A stretch of DNA of 64,000 bases, from positions 16,997 to 80,996 of the forward strand of contig JAXMOZ010000006.1 of assembly GCA_034382075.1 (NCBI GenBank), given 5' to 3'. Below are positions 8,659 to 16,815 of the stretch, in pieces. Each line of letters begins with the position of its first letter. Within the stretch, counting starts at the first letter, position 1. This stretch comes from JAEULH01 sp034382075 (GTDB lineage: Bacteria > Pseudomonadota > Alphaproteobacteria > Rhodospirillales > Defluviicoccaceae). The notes below the pieces were generated by a model that was not told the origin of the DNA, did no database searches, and saw nothing but the letters and a program-made list of their open reading frames with translations. The translations under genes were made by a program, and so were the position numbers.

Positions 8659-9111
8659 ATGTCAAAAGGGGAGCTCAAGACCCCGAGCCAACGCCAGTTG
8701 CGGGTTGGCGAAGAACTCCGTCATGCACTCGCTCATATTCTCGAGCGGGGCGAGGTGCATGACCCGGGTTTGGCCGGCGTCTCGGTGACGGTGACCGAGG
8801 TCAGGGTCAGCCCCGATCTCCGCAACGCCACCGCCTTCATCATGCCGCTGGGCGGCGGCGCCGATGCCGACGCCGTGGACGCGCTGACCCGGGCGAAGGG
8901 CTTCATCCGCCGGCGCCTGGCGGAGATGGTGAGGCTGAGGATCACCCCGGCTTTCAGCTTCCGCCTCGACGCCTCGTTCGACGAGGCCGGACACATCGAA
9001 GAGCTGCTACGCCGGCCCGAGGTGGCGCGCGACCTGGCGCCCGAGGACGAAAACTCGCCTGGAACAGAGGCCGCGGCACCCCGCCACGACGGGAGCCACG
9101 GGCATGGCTAG
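8659..9111 (+). CDS. rbfA: 30S ribosome-binding factor RbfA
   Basis: RbfA binds the immature 30S subunit and helps 16S rRNA 5'-end maturation. The protein has 150 residues from ATG 8659; TTG codons at 8653 and 8656 are alternatives. The KH-like core runs from SQRQLRVGEELRHALAHIL to the end of the domain near residue 120, with VSVTVTEVRVSPDLRNATAF in the middle. A short acidic, disordered tail follows. The gene overlaps truB by 8 nt, so the two are coupled. Operon order infB-rbfA-truB is standard. Confidence 0.96.
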   Translation: MSKGELKTPSQRQLRVGEELRHALAHILERGEVHDPGLAGVSVTVTEVRVSPDLRNATAFIMPLGGGADADAVDALTRAKGFIRRRLAEMVRLRITPAFSFRLDASFDEAGHIEELLRRPEVARDLAPEDENSPGTEAAAPRHDGSHGHG

Positions 9112-10027
9112 GCGCGGCGGACGGCCGATCCACGGCTGGCTGATCATCGACAAGCCGGCCGGGCTGACGTCGGCGGCGGTCATCGCCATCGTTCGCCGGC
9201 TGACCGGGGCGGCCAAGGCCGGCCACGGCGGCACGCTCGATCCGCTGGCGACCGGCGTCCTCCCCGTCGCGCTGGGAGAGGCGACCAAAACCGTCGCCTA
9301 CGTCATGGACGGCTCGAAAACGTATGTCTTCACCGTCCGCTGGGGCGAGAAGCGCGATACCGACGACTGCGACGGCACGACGACCGCGGTGAGCGACGTC
9401 CGCCCCGCCACGGAGGCGATCGCGGCGGTGCTGCCGCGGTTCACCGGGCTGATCGAGCAGGTGCCGCCGGACTATTCGGCGGTGAAGGTCGGCGGCCGCA
9501 GGGCGTACGCGCTGGCGCGGAGCGACGAGACGCTGGAGCTGCAGCCGCGCGAGGGCCTCATCGAGGACATCGCCCTCATCGACGAGCCGGACGCCGACCA
9601 CGCGACGTTTCGGGTGAGCTCCGGCAAGGGCGTCTACATGCGCTCGCTGGCGCGCGACATCGCCGCGGCGCTCGGCACCCTCGGCCACGTCTCGGCGCTT
9701 CGCCGGCTTCGGGTCGGGCCTTTCGACGAGGAGCGGGCGCTGCCGCTGGCGCAGGCCCGGGAGATGGATGACGAGGCGATCCTGGCGCAGCATCTGCTGC
9801 CGATCGGCGCGGCGCTGTCGGGAGTGCCGGCGGTTTCGCTGACGGAACCGGAGGCGCGGCGGCTCCAGCACGGGCAGGCGATCGCGAGCCTGCCGGTCGC
9901 CAGCCGCTCGCACACGGACGGGCTGCGCCGGGACGCGGTGATCTACGCGACGTCCGCCGGCAGGCCGGTGGCGCTGGCGCAGATCAAGGGAAGCGAGATC
10001 CGCCCGCTGCGGATCTTGAATGTTTGA
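9104..10027 (+). CDS. truB: tRNA pseudouridine(55) synthase TruB
   Basis: TruB converts U55 of the tRNA T-loop to pseudouridine. The protein has 307 residues. The catalytic motif GGTLDPLATGVLPV places the nucleophilic Asp at about residue 46. KVGGRRAYALAR and the SSGKGVYMRSLARDI motif are also present. The C-terminal PUA-like domain covers about 235-305. The start overlaps the end of rbfA. Confidence 0.97.
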   Translation: MARRGGRPIHGWLIIDKPAGLTSAAVIAIVRRLTGAAKAGHGGTLDPLATGVLPVALGEATKTVAYVMDGSKTYVFTVRWGEKRDTDDCDGTTTAVSDVRPATEAIAAVLPRFTGLIEQVPPDYSAVKVGGRRAYALARSDETLELQPREGLIEDIALIDEPDADHATFRVSSGKGVYMRSLARDIAAALGTLGHVSALRRLRVGPFDEERALPLAQAREMDDEAILAQHLLPIGAALSGVPAVSLTEPEARRLQHGQAIASLPVASRSHTDGLRRDAVIYATSAGRPVALAQIKGSEIRPLRILNV

Positions 10028-10059
10028 AAGCCAAAAAGGGCGACGGAGAGAGAGAAGGC

Positions 10060-10329
10060 ATGTCCATCACGGCCGAGCGGAAGCAGGAAGTCATTCACGA
10101 CTACGCCATGGGCGACAACGACACTGGGTCGCCGGAGGTCCAGGTCGCGATCCTGAGCGAGCGGATCCGCAACCTCACCGAGCACCTCAAGGTGCACAAG
10201 AAGGATTTCCACTCCCGGCGGGGGCTGTTGATGATGGTCGGCCAGCGCCGCCGGCTGCTCGACTACCTCAAAGGCAAGGAAGAGAGCCGCTACACCGCCC
10301 TGCTCGAGCGGCTCGGCCTGCGCCGGTAG
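10060..10329 (+). CDS. rpsO: 30S ribosomal protein S15
   Basis: The protein has 89 residues, the exact usual length. The S15 signature GSPEVQVAILSERIRNLTEHL and the RRGLLMMVGQRRRLLDYLK helix are intact. ATG 10060 has a clear purine-rich site (AGAGAGAAGG). S15 binds 16S rRNA early in small-subunit assembly. It lies between truB and pnp, the conserved order. In enterobacteria rpsO and pnp are co-transcribed and processed between the genes. Confidence 0.97.
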   Translation: MSITAERKQEVIHDYAMGDNDTGSPEVQVAILSERIRNLTEHLKVHKKDFHSRRGLLMMVGQRRRLLDYLKGKEESRYTALLERLGLRR

Positions 10330-10484
10330 GCGCGGATCCGGGCGAGGCTCTCAGGCGTTCGGACCGAGCTATTGCCGATTGCGGCAGGGCGAACCGTGGT
10401 GGCCACGGGCGGCTTCCGCACGGGATGGAAAAAAAGCTGCGGGGCTCGAGCCTCGCGCATCGCAAGCGCCGCATGGGCGGCATC

Positions 10485-10500
10485 GCCGGCCGAGGCCGGC
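10485..10500 (+). promoter_or_regulatory. Hairpin in the rpsO-pnp intergenic leader
   Basis: The 218-bp gap between rpsO and pnp has no gene. It contains a perfect 7-bp inverted repeat, GCCGGCC-GA-GGCCGGC, about 50 nt before pnp. In E. coli the pnp leader hairpin is cut by RNase III for autoregulation. A similar role here is only a possibility. No T-run follows, so it does not look like a terminator. Confidence 0.35.
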
Positions 10501-10547
10501 AGGAGGGACGGCTGGCACGGCCGGTCGTTCGCGTGAAAGGGTAATAA

Positions 10548-12683
10548 ATGTTCAAAGAATTCCGCAAGGAAATCCAGTGGGGCGGGCGTCCCCTGACGCT
10601 CGAGTCGGGCAAGATCGCGCGGCAGGCCGATGGCGCCGTGCTCGTGACCTACGGCGAGACCAAGGTGCTCTGCACCGTCGTCTACGAGAAGACGCCGAAG
10701 CCGGGTCTCGATTTTTTCCCGCTGTCCGTCCATTACCAGGAAAAGACCTTTGCAGCCGGCAAGATCCCCGGCGGCTTCTTCAAGCGCGAAGGCCGGCCGG
10801 CCGAAAAAGAGGTCCTGAGCTCGCGCCTGATCGACCGGCCGATCCGGCCGCTGTTCGCCAAGGGCTACCGCAACGAGACCCAGATCATCTGCACCGTGCT
10901 GTCGCACGATCTTGAGAATGACCCCGACATCGTCGCGATGATCGGCTCGTCGGCGGCCCTGACCCTGTCGGGCGTTCCCTTCCTCGGCCCCATCGCCGGC
11001 TGCCGTGTCGGCTACATCGCCGGCGAGTACGTCTTGAACCCGCAGCTCGACGAGCTGCCGGCGAGTGCCCTCGACCTGGTCGTGGCCGGCACCCGCGAGG
11101 GCGTGCTGATGGTCGAGTCCGAGGCCAAGGAGCTCTCGGAAGACGTGATGCTGGGCGCGGTGATGTTCGGCCACCGGGCCATCCAGCCGGTGGTGGACGC
11201 CATCGTCGAGCTCGCCGAGGCCTGCGCCCGCGAGCCCATCGACCTGCCGACGCCGCCGGCCGGGCTTGCCGACCTCTCCGAGCGGCTTCGCGCCAGCGGC
11301 GAGGGCGACTTGCGCACGGCGTACGGGGAGTCGGTGAAAACGATGCGCCGGGAGAAGGTGGCAGCGCTGAAGCTGCAGCTTTCCGACGCGCTGTCGGCCG
11401 ACGAGTCGTTGGACGCCGAGGTGGTGTTCGACGGCTTCGAGGACGCCTTCAAGGACCTCGAGAAGGACGTGGTCCGCAAGAGCATCCTCAGCGAGAAGCG
11501 GCGCATCGACGGCCGCGGACCGGCGGACATCCGGCCCATCGCCGTGGAAGTCGGCCTTCTTCCCCGCGCCCACGGCAGCGCGCTGTTCACCCGCGGCGAA
11601 ACCCAGGCCCTGGTGGTGACCACGCTGGGCACCGGCCAGGACGAGCAGATCATCGACGCCCTCGCCGGCGAGTTCCGCGAGCACTTCCTGCTGCACTACA
11701 ACTTCCCGCCCTATTCCGTGGGCGAGGCCGGCCGCTTCGGCTTCACCGGTCGGCGCGAGATCGGCCATGGCAAGCTGGCCTGGCGGTCGGTCCGTCCGTT
11801 GCTGCCGGCCAAGGAAAGCTTCCCCTACACCATCCGCGTCGTCTCGGAGATCACCGAGTCCAACGGCTCGTCGTCCATGGCGACCGTCTGCGGCGCGTCG
11901 TTGTCGATGATGGACGCGGGCGTTCCCCTGCCCCGCCCGGTTGCCGGCATCGCCATGGGCCTGATCAAGGAGGGCGACGACTTCGTCGTGCTCTCCGACA
12001 TCCTGGGCGACGAGGACCACCTCGGCGACATGGACTTCAAGGTGGCCGGGTCGTCCGAGGGCATCACCGCCCTGCAGATGGACATCAAGATCACCTCGAT
12101 CACCGAGGAGATCATGCGGGTTGCCCTGGGCCAGGCCCGCGACGGGCGCCACCACATCCTCCACGAGATGGCCATCGGCATCTCCTCGGCGCGCGAAATG
12201 CTCAACCGCAACGCGCCCCGGATCACCGTCATCCACATCAACAAGGACAAGATCCGCGAGGTCATCGGCCCGGGCGGCAAGATGATTCGCGAGATCTGCG
12301 AAGTCACCGGCGCGCGCATCGACCTGGAGGACGACGGATCGGTGAAGGTCGCCGCGGTCGACCAGCGCTCGGCGGATGCCGCCATCGACTGGATCCGCAG
12401 CATCGCCGCCGAGCCGGAGGTTGGAATGATCTACACCGGCAAGGTGGTCAAGACCGTGGACTTCGGCGCCTTCGTCAACTTCCTCGGCTCGCGCGACGGC
12501 TTGGTCCACATCAGCGAGATGGCTCGCGAGCGGGTGAACAAGGTCACCGACGTCGTGCAGGTGGGCGACATGGTCAAGGTCAAGCTGATCGGCGTCGACG
12601 ATCGCGGCAAGTCGAAGCTGTCGATGCGGGCGGTCGATCAGGAAACGGGCGAGGATATCTCCCAGGCGAAGGCGGAGGGCTGA
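10548..12683 (+). CDS. pnp: Polyribonucleotide nucleotidyltransferase (PNPase)
   Basis: PNPase degrades RNA 3' to 5' using phosphate and is a degradosome component. The protein has 711 residues. Two RNase PH domains (about 10-225 and 305-545) flank an all-alpha linker. The FFPLSVHYQEK and PGGFFKREGRP motifs mark the first. The RGETQALVVTTLGT and DILGDEDHLGDMDFKVAG motifs mark the second, which holds the catalytic Asp residues. A KH domain (about 555-610, GPGGKMIREI) and an S1 domain (about 620-690) finish the protein. Start ATG 10548 lies in AGGGTAATAAATG, a weak but usable site. Confidence 0.98.
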   Translation: MFKEFRKEIQWGGRPLTLESGKIARQADGAVLVTYGETKVLCTVVYEKTPKPGLDFFPLSVHYQEKTFAAGKIPGGFFKREGRPAEKEVLSSRLIDRPIRPLFAKGYRNETQIICTVLSHDLENDPDIVAMIGSSAALTLSGVPFLGPIAGCRVGYIAGEYVLNPQLDELPASALDLVVAGTREGVLMVESEAKELSEDVMLGAVMFGHRAIQPVVDAIVELAEACAREPIDLPTPPAGLADLSERLRASGEGDLRTAYGESVKTMRREKVAALKLQLSDALSADESLDAEVVFDGFEDAFKDLEKDVVRKSILSEKRRIDGRGPADIRPIAVEVGLLPRAHGSALFTRGETQALVVTTLGTGQDEQIIDALAGEFREHFLLHYNFPPYSVGEAGRFGFTGRREIGHGKLAWRSVRPLLPAKESFPYTIRVVSEITESNGSSSMATVCGASLSMMDAGVPLPRPVAGIAMGLIKEGDDFVVLSDILGDEDHLGDMDFKVAGSSEGITALQMDIKITSITEEIMRVALGQARDGRHHILHEMAIGISSAREMLNRNAPRITVIHINKDKIREVIGPGGKMIREICEVTGARIDLEDDGSVKVAAVDQRSADAAIDWIRSIAAEPEVGMIYTGKVVKTVDFGAFVNFLGSRDGLVHISEMARERVNKVTDVVQVGDMVKVKLIGVDDRGKSKLSMRAVDQETGEDISQAKAEG

Positions 12684-12698
12684 CGCTCCCGTAGGCTC

Positions 12699-12729
12699 GC
12701 CGTCGCCGGTTGCACCTGCCGGCGACGGC
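12699..12729 (+). terminator. Strong hairpin after pnp (operon end)
   Basis: A perfect 11-bp stem (GCCGTCGCCGG, 12699-12709, pairing with 12719-12729) with a 9-nt loop starts 16 nt after the pnp stop. The following bases are AAAACG, not a T-run. It may therefore be a Rho-assisted end or an RNA-stabilising 3' hairpin rather than a classic intrinsic terminator. Confidence 0.55.
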
Positions 12730-12769
12730 AAAACGCCGCCTGGAGTCGCCTTTCCGGATTCGGCCTATA

Positions 12770-12783
12770 TATTGGTGCCAATA
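12770..12783 (+). promoter_or_regulatory. Palindrome TATTGG-TG-CCAATA upstream of the flavin oxidoreductase
   Basis: A 6-bp inverted repeat with a 2-bp centre lies 76 bp before the ATG at 12860. A second inverted repeat (stem 12788-12794 with 12799-12805, loop AGAA) follows 5 bp later. The AT-rich palindrome overlaps a possible -10 (TATATAT). It could be an operator for an unknown regulator. No binding protein can be named. Confidence 0.35.
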
Positions 12784-12859
12784 GGAAGAGAGCCAGAAGG
12801 CTCTTCGACAATACGGCGTCGCGCCCGGACGCGAACGCGTGCTTGTGGGACTGTTATTG

Positions 12860-14257
12860 ATGAAGATGTTGCAACCGCTGCTCATTTCGGGCCGGGAGGT
12901 GCTGCCGATCGTCGAAGGCGGCAAAGGCGTGTCGATTTCCACCGGCTTGAGCAGCGGCGCTTTTGCCGCGGCCGGCTGCGTCGGCACCTTCTCCGGCGTC
13001 AACGCCGACTTCTTCGATGAAGAAGGCCAGCCGGTTCCGCAGGTCTATACCGGCAAGACCCGGCGGGAGCGTTACGAAGAGCTGGTGAGCTACGCCATCC
13101 GCGGCGGCATCGCCCAGGCGAGGCTCGCCCACGAGACCGCGGGCGGCCAGGGCCGGATCCACATGAACGTCCTGTGGGAGGCGGCCGCGACCTCGCGGGT
13201 CCTTCACGGCGTGCTCGAAGGCGCCAGGGGGCTGATCCACGGGGTCACCTGCGGCGCCGGCATGCCCTACCGGGTCGCCGAGATCGCCGCCAAGTTCGGC
13301 GTGTTCTACTACCCGATCATTTCGTCGGCGCGCGCGTTCCGGGCGTTGTGGAAGCGGGCCTACCACCGCTACGCCGACCTGCTCGGCGGCGTCGTCTACG
13401 AGGACCCTTGGCTTGCCGGCGGCCACAACGGGCTCAGCAATTCCGAGGATCCGGACCGCCCGGAGCCGCCCTTCGCCCGGGTGGTCGAACTCAGGCAGAC
13501 GATGCGCGAGTGCGGCCTGGAGCAGACGCCGATCTTCATGGCCGGCGGCGTCTGGTTCCTCCGCGAATGGGAGGATTGGCTCGACAACCCGGATCTCGGC
13601 CCGATCGCCTTCCAGTTCGGCACCCGCCCGGTGGTGACCCAGGAAAGCCCGGTGTCCGAGGAATGGAAGCGCAAGCTCCTCAACCTCAAGCCTGGCGACG
13701 TCTACCTCAACCGCTTCAGCCCCACCGGCTTCTATTCCTCGGCGGTGAACAACGCCTTCATCCAGGAGTTGGTGGAAAGAAACGAGCGGCAGGTCGCCTA
13801 TACGCGCGAGCCGATCGGCGAGCACAGCGAGCCCCTGCCGATGGGCGTTCGCGGCCGCCTCGTCTACCTGACGCCGCCGGACAAGGTGCGGGTCGAAGAG
13901 TGGGTGTCGGCGGGCTTCACCGAGCCGATGAAAACGCCGGACGCCACCCTGATCTTCGTCACCCCGGAAAAGTCGACGCAGATCAGGGTCGATCAGCAAT
14001 CGTGCATGGGCTGCCTCAGCGCCTGCCGGTTCAGCAACTGGTCCGAGGGCGACGCCGGAACAACCGGCAAGCCGGCCGACCCGCGCTCGTTCTGCATCCA
14101 GAAGACGCTGCAGAGTATCGCCCACGACGGCAACGTCGACCACAACCTGATGTTCGCCGGCCACAACGCCTACCGGTTCGCAAGTGACCCCTTCTACGCC
14201 GGCGGCTTCATCCCGACGGTGCGGCAGCTGGTCGACCGGATCAAGACGGGCGATTGA
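12860..14257 (+). CDS. NAD(P)H-dependent flavin oxidoreductase, nitronate monooxygenase (2-nitropropane dioxygenase) family
   Basis: The protein has 465 residues from ATG 12860; GTG 12839 is the longer alternative. The family folds as an FMN-binding TIM barrel. Visible features are the N-terminal GGKGVSISTGLSSGAFAAAG, an internal GVTCGAGMPYRVAEIA and the GGHNGLSNSEDP loop. IFMAGGVWF and FQFGTRPVVTQESPV follow near the phosphate-binding end of the barrel. The protein is longer than classic nitronate monooxygenases (about 350 residues). The extra C-terminus carries a cysteine cluster, CMGCLSAC, and a further Cys in PRSFCIQK, which could hold an Fe-S cluster. The substrate is unknown. It stands alone between the pnp operon and irr. 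Confidence 0.75.
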   Translation: MKMLQPLLISGREVLPIVEGGKGVSISTGLSSGAFAAAGCVGTFSGVNADFFDEEGQPVPQVYTGKTRRERYEELVSYAIRGGIAQARLAHETAGGQGRIHMNVLWEAAATSRVLHGVLEGARGLIHGVTCGAGMPYRVAEIAAKFGVFYYPIISSARAFRALWKRAYHRYADLLGGVVYEDPWLAGGHNGLSNSEDPDRPEPPFARVVELRQTMRECGLEQTPIFMAGGVWFLREWEDWLDNPDLGPIAFQFGTRPVVTQESPVSEEWKRKLLNLKPGDVYLNRFSPTGFYSSAVNNAFIQELVERNERQVAYTREPIGEHSEPLPMGVRGRLVYLTPPDKVRVEEWVSAGFTEPMKTPDATLIFVTPEKSTQIRVDQQSCMGCLSACRFSNWSEGDAGTTGKPADPRSFCIQKTLQSIAHDGNVDHNLMFAGHNAYRFASDPFYAGGFIPTVRQLVDRIKTGD

Positions 14258-14322
14258 GGGCCGGGCCTGGGGAAAAATCCGCAGGTTGTGCTGCAGACAG
14301 TGCGATGCATGAGCAAAACGCG

Positions 14323-14351
14323 TTGTAGCTCCGGCGACTAGGTCATATATT
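14323..14351 (+). promoter_or_regulatory. Candidate sigma-70 promoter of irr
   Basis: TTGTAG (14323-14328), a 17-bp spacer and TATATT (14346-14351). The expected transcription start, 6-8 bp after the -10, falls at or next to ATG 14359. The irr mRNA may therefore be leaderless; no Shine-Dalgarno is visible before that ATG. Confidence 0.5.
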
Positions 14352-14358
14352 CGCCGGC

Positions 14359-14775
14359 ATGGGCTGTGATCGTCAGTATAGTCAGGTTCTCGAACGGCTC
14401 CGTCAGGCGGAGCTCAGGCCGACCCGCCAGCGCTTGGCGCTGGCACGGCTGTTGTTCGAGAACGGCCACCGGCATGTGACCGCCGAGCGGCTCCACGAGG
14501 AGGCGATCGCCGCCAACATCCGGGTGTCGCTGGCCACCGTCTACAACAGCCTGCACCAGTTCACCGACGCCGGCCTTCTTCGCGAGATCGTCGTGGACTA
14601 CGGCCGCTCCTACTTCGACACCAACACCAGCGACCATCATCACTTCTTCCACGAATCCTGCGGGCGGCTCGAGGACATTCCGCCCGGCGAGGTCGTCGTC
14701 GCCGAGGTGCCGGCCCCGCCGGACGGGACCAGGATCCGTCGGGTGGACGTCATCGTCCGCGTTTCCAGCGAGTGA
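14359..14775 (+). CDS. irr: Iron response regulator Irr (Fur family)
   Basis: Irr is the heme-responsive Fur-family regulator of alphaproteobacteria, acting under iron limitation on iron uptake, heme and Fe-S genes. The protein has 138 residues. A winged helix spans about 15-80, with RPTRQRLALARLLFENGHRHVT and SLATVYNSLHQF. The dimerisation part contains FDTNTSDHHHFFHE, with the His run at 93-95 that is typical of Irr. The C-terminal CxxC zinc motifs of ordinary Fur are absent, which also fits Irr. The N-terminal GCPWHD heme motif of Bradyrhizobium is not present. An iron control element follows, directed at rubrerythrin. Confidence 0.88.
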   Translation: MGCDRQYSQVLERLRQAELRPTRQRLALARLLFENGHRHVTAERLHEEAIAANIRVSLATVYNSLHQFTDAGLLREIVVDYGRSYFDTNTSDHHHFFHESCGRLEDIPPGEVVVAEVPAPPDGTRIRRVDVIVRVSSE

Positions 14776-14807
14776 CTATCATTTAAAAACAGTCGCTTGC
14801 GCCGGAC

Positions 14808-14824
14808 TTTAGACTTCCTCTAAA
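14808..14824 (+). promoter_or_regulatory. Irr box / iron control element
   Basis: TTTAGA-CTTCC-TCTAAA is a perfect 6-bp inverted repeat with a 5-bp centre. It matches the TTTAGAA...TTCTAAA form of the alphaproteobacterial iron control element bound by Irr. It ends 5 bp before the -35 element of the rubrerythrin promoter and lies directly after irr. Confidence 0.75.
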
Positions 14825-14829
14825 ACAAG

Positions 14830-14857
14830 TTGACAGCCTTTCCCGGGTGATTATGTT
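14830..14857 (+). promoter_or_regulatory. Sigma-70 promoter of the rubrerythrin operon
   Basis: A consensus -35 TTGACA (14830-14835), a 16-bp spacer and a -10-like TATGTT (14852-14857). It lies about 70 bp before the rubrerythrin ATG and just downstream of the Irr box. Confidence 0.65.
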
Positions 14858-14924
14858 GCAAGAGGGACGCGTGATCCGTGCGGATCGCGGGTAGCCCCAA
14901 GCAGCAGCGATACGGGAGAAAAAG

Positions 14925-15344
14925 ATGGCTGAACTCAAAGGCTCGAAGACCGAGGACAACCTGAAGGAAGCGTTCGCGGGCGAGTCTCAGGCGAACCGCC
15001 GCTACCTCTACTTCGCGCAAAAAGCCGACGTCGAGGGCTACAACGACGTCGCCGCGGTGTTCCGCTCGACGGCGGAAGGCGAGACGGGCCACGCCCACGG
15101 CCACCTCGAGTTCCTCGAGAAGGTCGGCGACCCGGCCACCGGTCTGCCCATCGGCGGAACCACGTCCAACCTCAAGGCCGCGATCGCCGGCGAGACCCAC
15201 GAATACACGGACATGTATCCGGGGATGGCGCGCACGGCCCGTGACGAAGGCTTCGAGGAGATCGCCGACTGGTTCGAGACCCTGGCCAAGGCCGAGCGGT
15301 CCCACGCCGGGCGCTTCCAGAAAGCCCTCGACACCATGGACTGA
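14925..15344 (+). CDS. rbr: Rubrerythrin-type diiron protein without rubredoxin domain
   Basis: The protein has 139 residues. It is a four-helix ferritin-like domain with the expected metal-ligand pattern: Glu in AGESQANRRYLYF, ExxH in EGETGHAHGHLEF, Glu in AGETHEYTDMYPGM, and ExxH in KAERSHAGRF. The C-terminal rubredoxin domain of classic rubrerythrin is missing. Such proteins reduce hydrogen peroxide, so electrons must come from another protein. The next gene, an Fe-S protein of the GlpC/heterodisulfide-reductase type, is a likely partner. RBS GGGAGAAAA precedes ATG 14925. An Irr box lies upstream, so expression should follow iron or heme status. Confidence 0.93.
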   Translation: MAELKGSKTEDNLKEAFAGESQANRRYLYFAQKADVEGYNDVAAVFRSTAEGETGHAHGHLEFLEKVGDPATGLPIGGTTSNLKAAIAGETHEYTDMYPGMARTARDEGFEEIADWFETLAKAERSHAGRFQKALDTMD

Positions 15345-15466
15345 TTTCCGCCTCGGCGCAGGTGCGCCGCTGATCCGCTGCGAGGGGCCGGCAGGGCCGG
15401 CTTCTCGGGCGCCTCGGTGAGCGCTGCGCCGCAGCCGCGGACAACAAGAAACAACGGGAGCGGAAC

Positions 15467-16798
15467 ATGCGGGAAGGCGGGCTCGATGCCCCGACACGCC
15501 ACCCGGTCGCGTGGCGCGACGAGGAGTTCTACGACGGCGAGAAGATCGACGCCGAGTTGCGGCGAGTGTTCGACATCTGCCACGGCTGCCGGCGGTGCTT
15601 CAATCTCTGCGACAGCTTCCCGCGGCTCTTCGACCTGATCGACGAGTCCGAGACCGGCGAACTCGACGCCGTCGACAGCAAGGGCTTCAAGCAGGTGGTG
15701 GACGCCTGCACGCTCTGCGACATGTGCTTCATGACCAAGTGTCCGTACGTGCCGCCCCACGAGTTCGACCTCGACTTCCCGCACCTCATGCTCCGCTACC
15801 GCGCCGCCGAGTTCCGCGCCGGCGAGCCGGGGTTCATCAAGCGTCAGCTCACGGAGACCGACCGCAACGGCAAGATGGCGCGCTTCGCCGCCCCCATCGC
15901 CAACTGGTCGAGCAAGTGCGGCAACACCCTCACCCGGCCGGCGTTGGAGGCGGTGGCAGGCGTGCACCGGGACGCGCACCTGCCGAAGTACCACGGCAAG
16001 ACCTTCGCCGCCCGCGCCAAGGCGGATCCGCCGCAGGTGGACCGAGCGGCGCCCGCGTTCGGCCGCAAGGCGCTGCTCTACGCCACCTGCTTCATCAACT
16101 ACAACAACCCGGACATCGGCGTCGCCGCCCAGTCCGTGCTGGCCCGCAACGGCGTCGAGACCGAGGTGTTCTACCCCGGCTGCTGCGGCATGCCGCAGCT
16201 GGAATATGGCGACCTCGCGCGGGTGGCGACCAATGCCAAGCGCATCGCCGCCGAGGTCCGGCCCTGGCTGGACAAGGGCTACGACCTGGTCTCGCTGGTT
16301 CCCTCGTGCAGCCTGATGATGAAGTTCGAGTGGCCGCTGCTGGAGCCCGACGACGAGAACGTCAAGGCCTTGAGCGCCGCCGTCTACGAGGCCTCCGAGT
16401 ACGTCGTCGACATCGCCCGCAAGGAGGGCCTGGCCCAGGGGCTGAAGCCGCTCGGCGGCGTCAGCGTCCACATCGCCTGCCATGCCCGGGCGCAGAACAT
16501 GGGCGCGAAAGCCGCGGAGATGCTCCGGCTGCTCCCGGACACCGAGATCAAGGTGATCGAGCGCTGCTCCGGCCACGGCGGCTCGTGGGGGGTGATGAAG
16601 GAGAACTTCGAGGTGGCGCTGAAGGTCGGCCGCCCGGTCGCCAGGCAGGCGCTGGACAACAAGCTCGGCTTCGTCGTTTCCGAGTGCCCGCTCGCTCGCG
16701 ACCACATCGTCCAGGGCATGGAAAAGGCGGCGAACGAGCCGCCCGCCGTCGAGCCGGTTGCCCATCCGATCCAGATCATTGCCCGCGCCTACGCCTGA
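15467..16798 (+). CDS. GlpC / heterodisulfide reductase-type Fe-S protein
   Basis: The protein has 443 residues. Two 4Fe-4S binding motifs lie near the N-terminus: CHGCRRCFNLC (about 38-48) and CTLCDMCFMTKCP (about 83-95). Two cysteine-rich CCG-type domains follow, as in GlpC, LutA and HdrB: CFINYNN with YPGCCGMPQLE, and ACHARAQNMG with ERCSGHGGSWG. The protein is probably a cytoplasmic or membrane-associated electron carrier. The set rubrerythrin - this protein - DUF3501 recurs in proteobacteria, which suggests that it passes electrons to rubrerythrin. The electron donor is not known. Alternative: an orphan anaerobic glycerol-3-phosphate dehydrogenase subunit C, but no glpA/glpB is nearby. 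Confidence 0.85.
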   Translation: MREGGLDAPTRHPVAWRDEEFYDGEKIDAELRRVFDICHGCRRCFNLCDSFPRLFDLIDESETGELDAVDSKGFKQVVDACTLCDMCFMTKCPYVPPHEFDLDFPHLMLRYRAAEFRAGEPGFIKRQLTETDRNGKMARFAAPIANWSSKCGNTLTRPALEAVAGVHRDAHLPKYHGKTFAARAKADPPQVDRAAPAFGRKALLYATCFINYNNPDIGVAAQSVLARNGVETEVFYPGCCGMPQLEYGDLARVATNAKRIAAEVRPWLDKGYDLVSLVPSCSLMMKFEWPLLEPDDENVKALSAAVYEASEYVVDIARKEGLAQGLKPLGGVSVHIACHARAQNMGAKAAEMLRLLPDTEIKVIERCSGHGGSWGVMKENFEVALKVGRPVARQALDNKLGFVVSECPLARDHIVQGMEKAANEPPAVEPVAHPIQIIARAYA

Positions 16799-16815
16799 GC
16801 GCGGAGGGAGACGCC

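Noticed and set aside
10290..12731. Minus-strand ORF of 813 codons opposite pnp
   Set aside because: Antisense shadow; pnp is certain on the plus strand.
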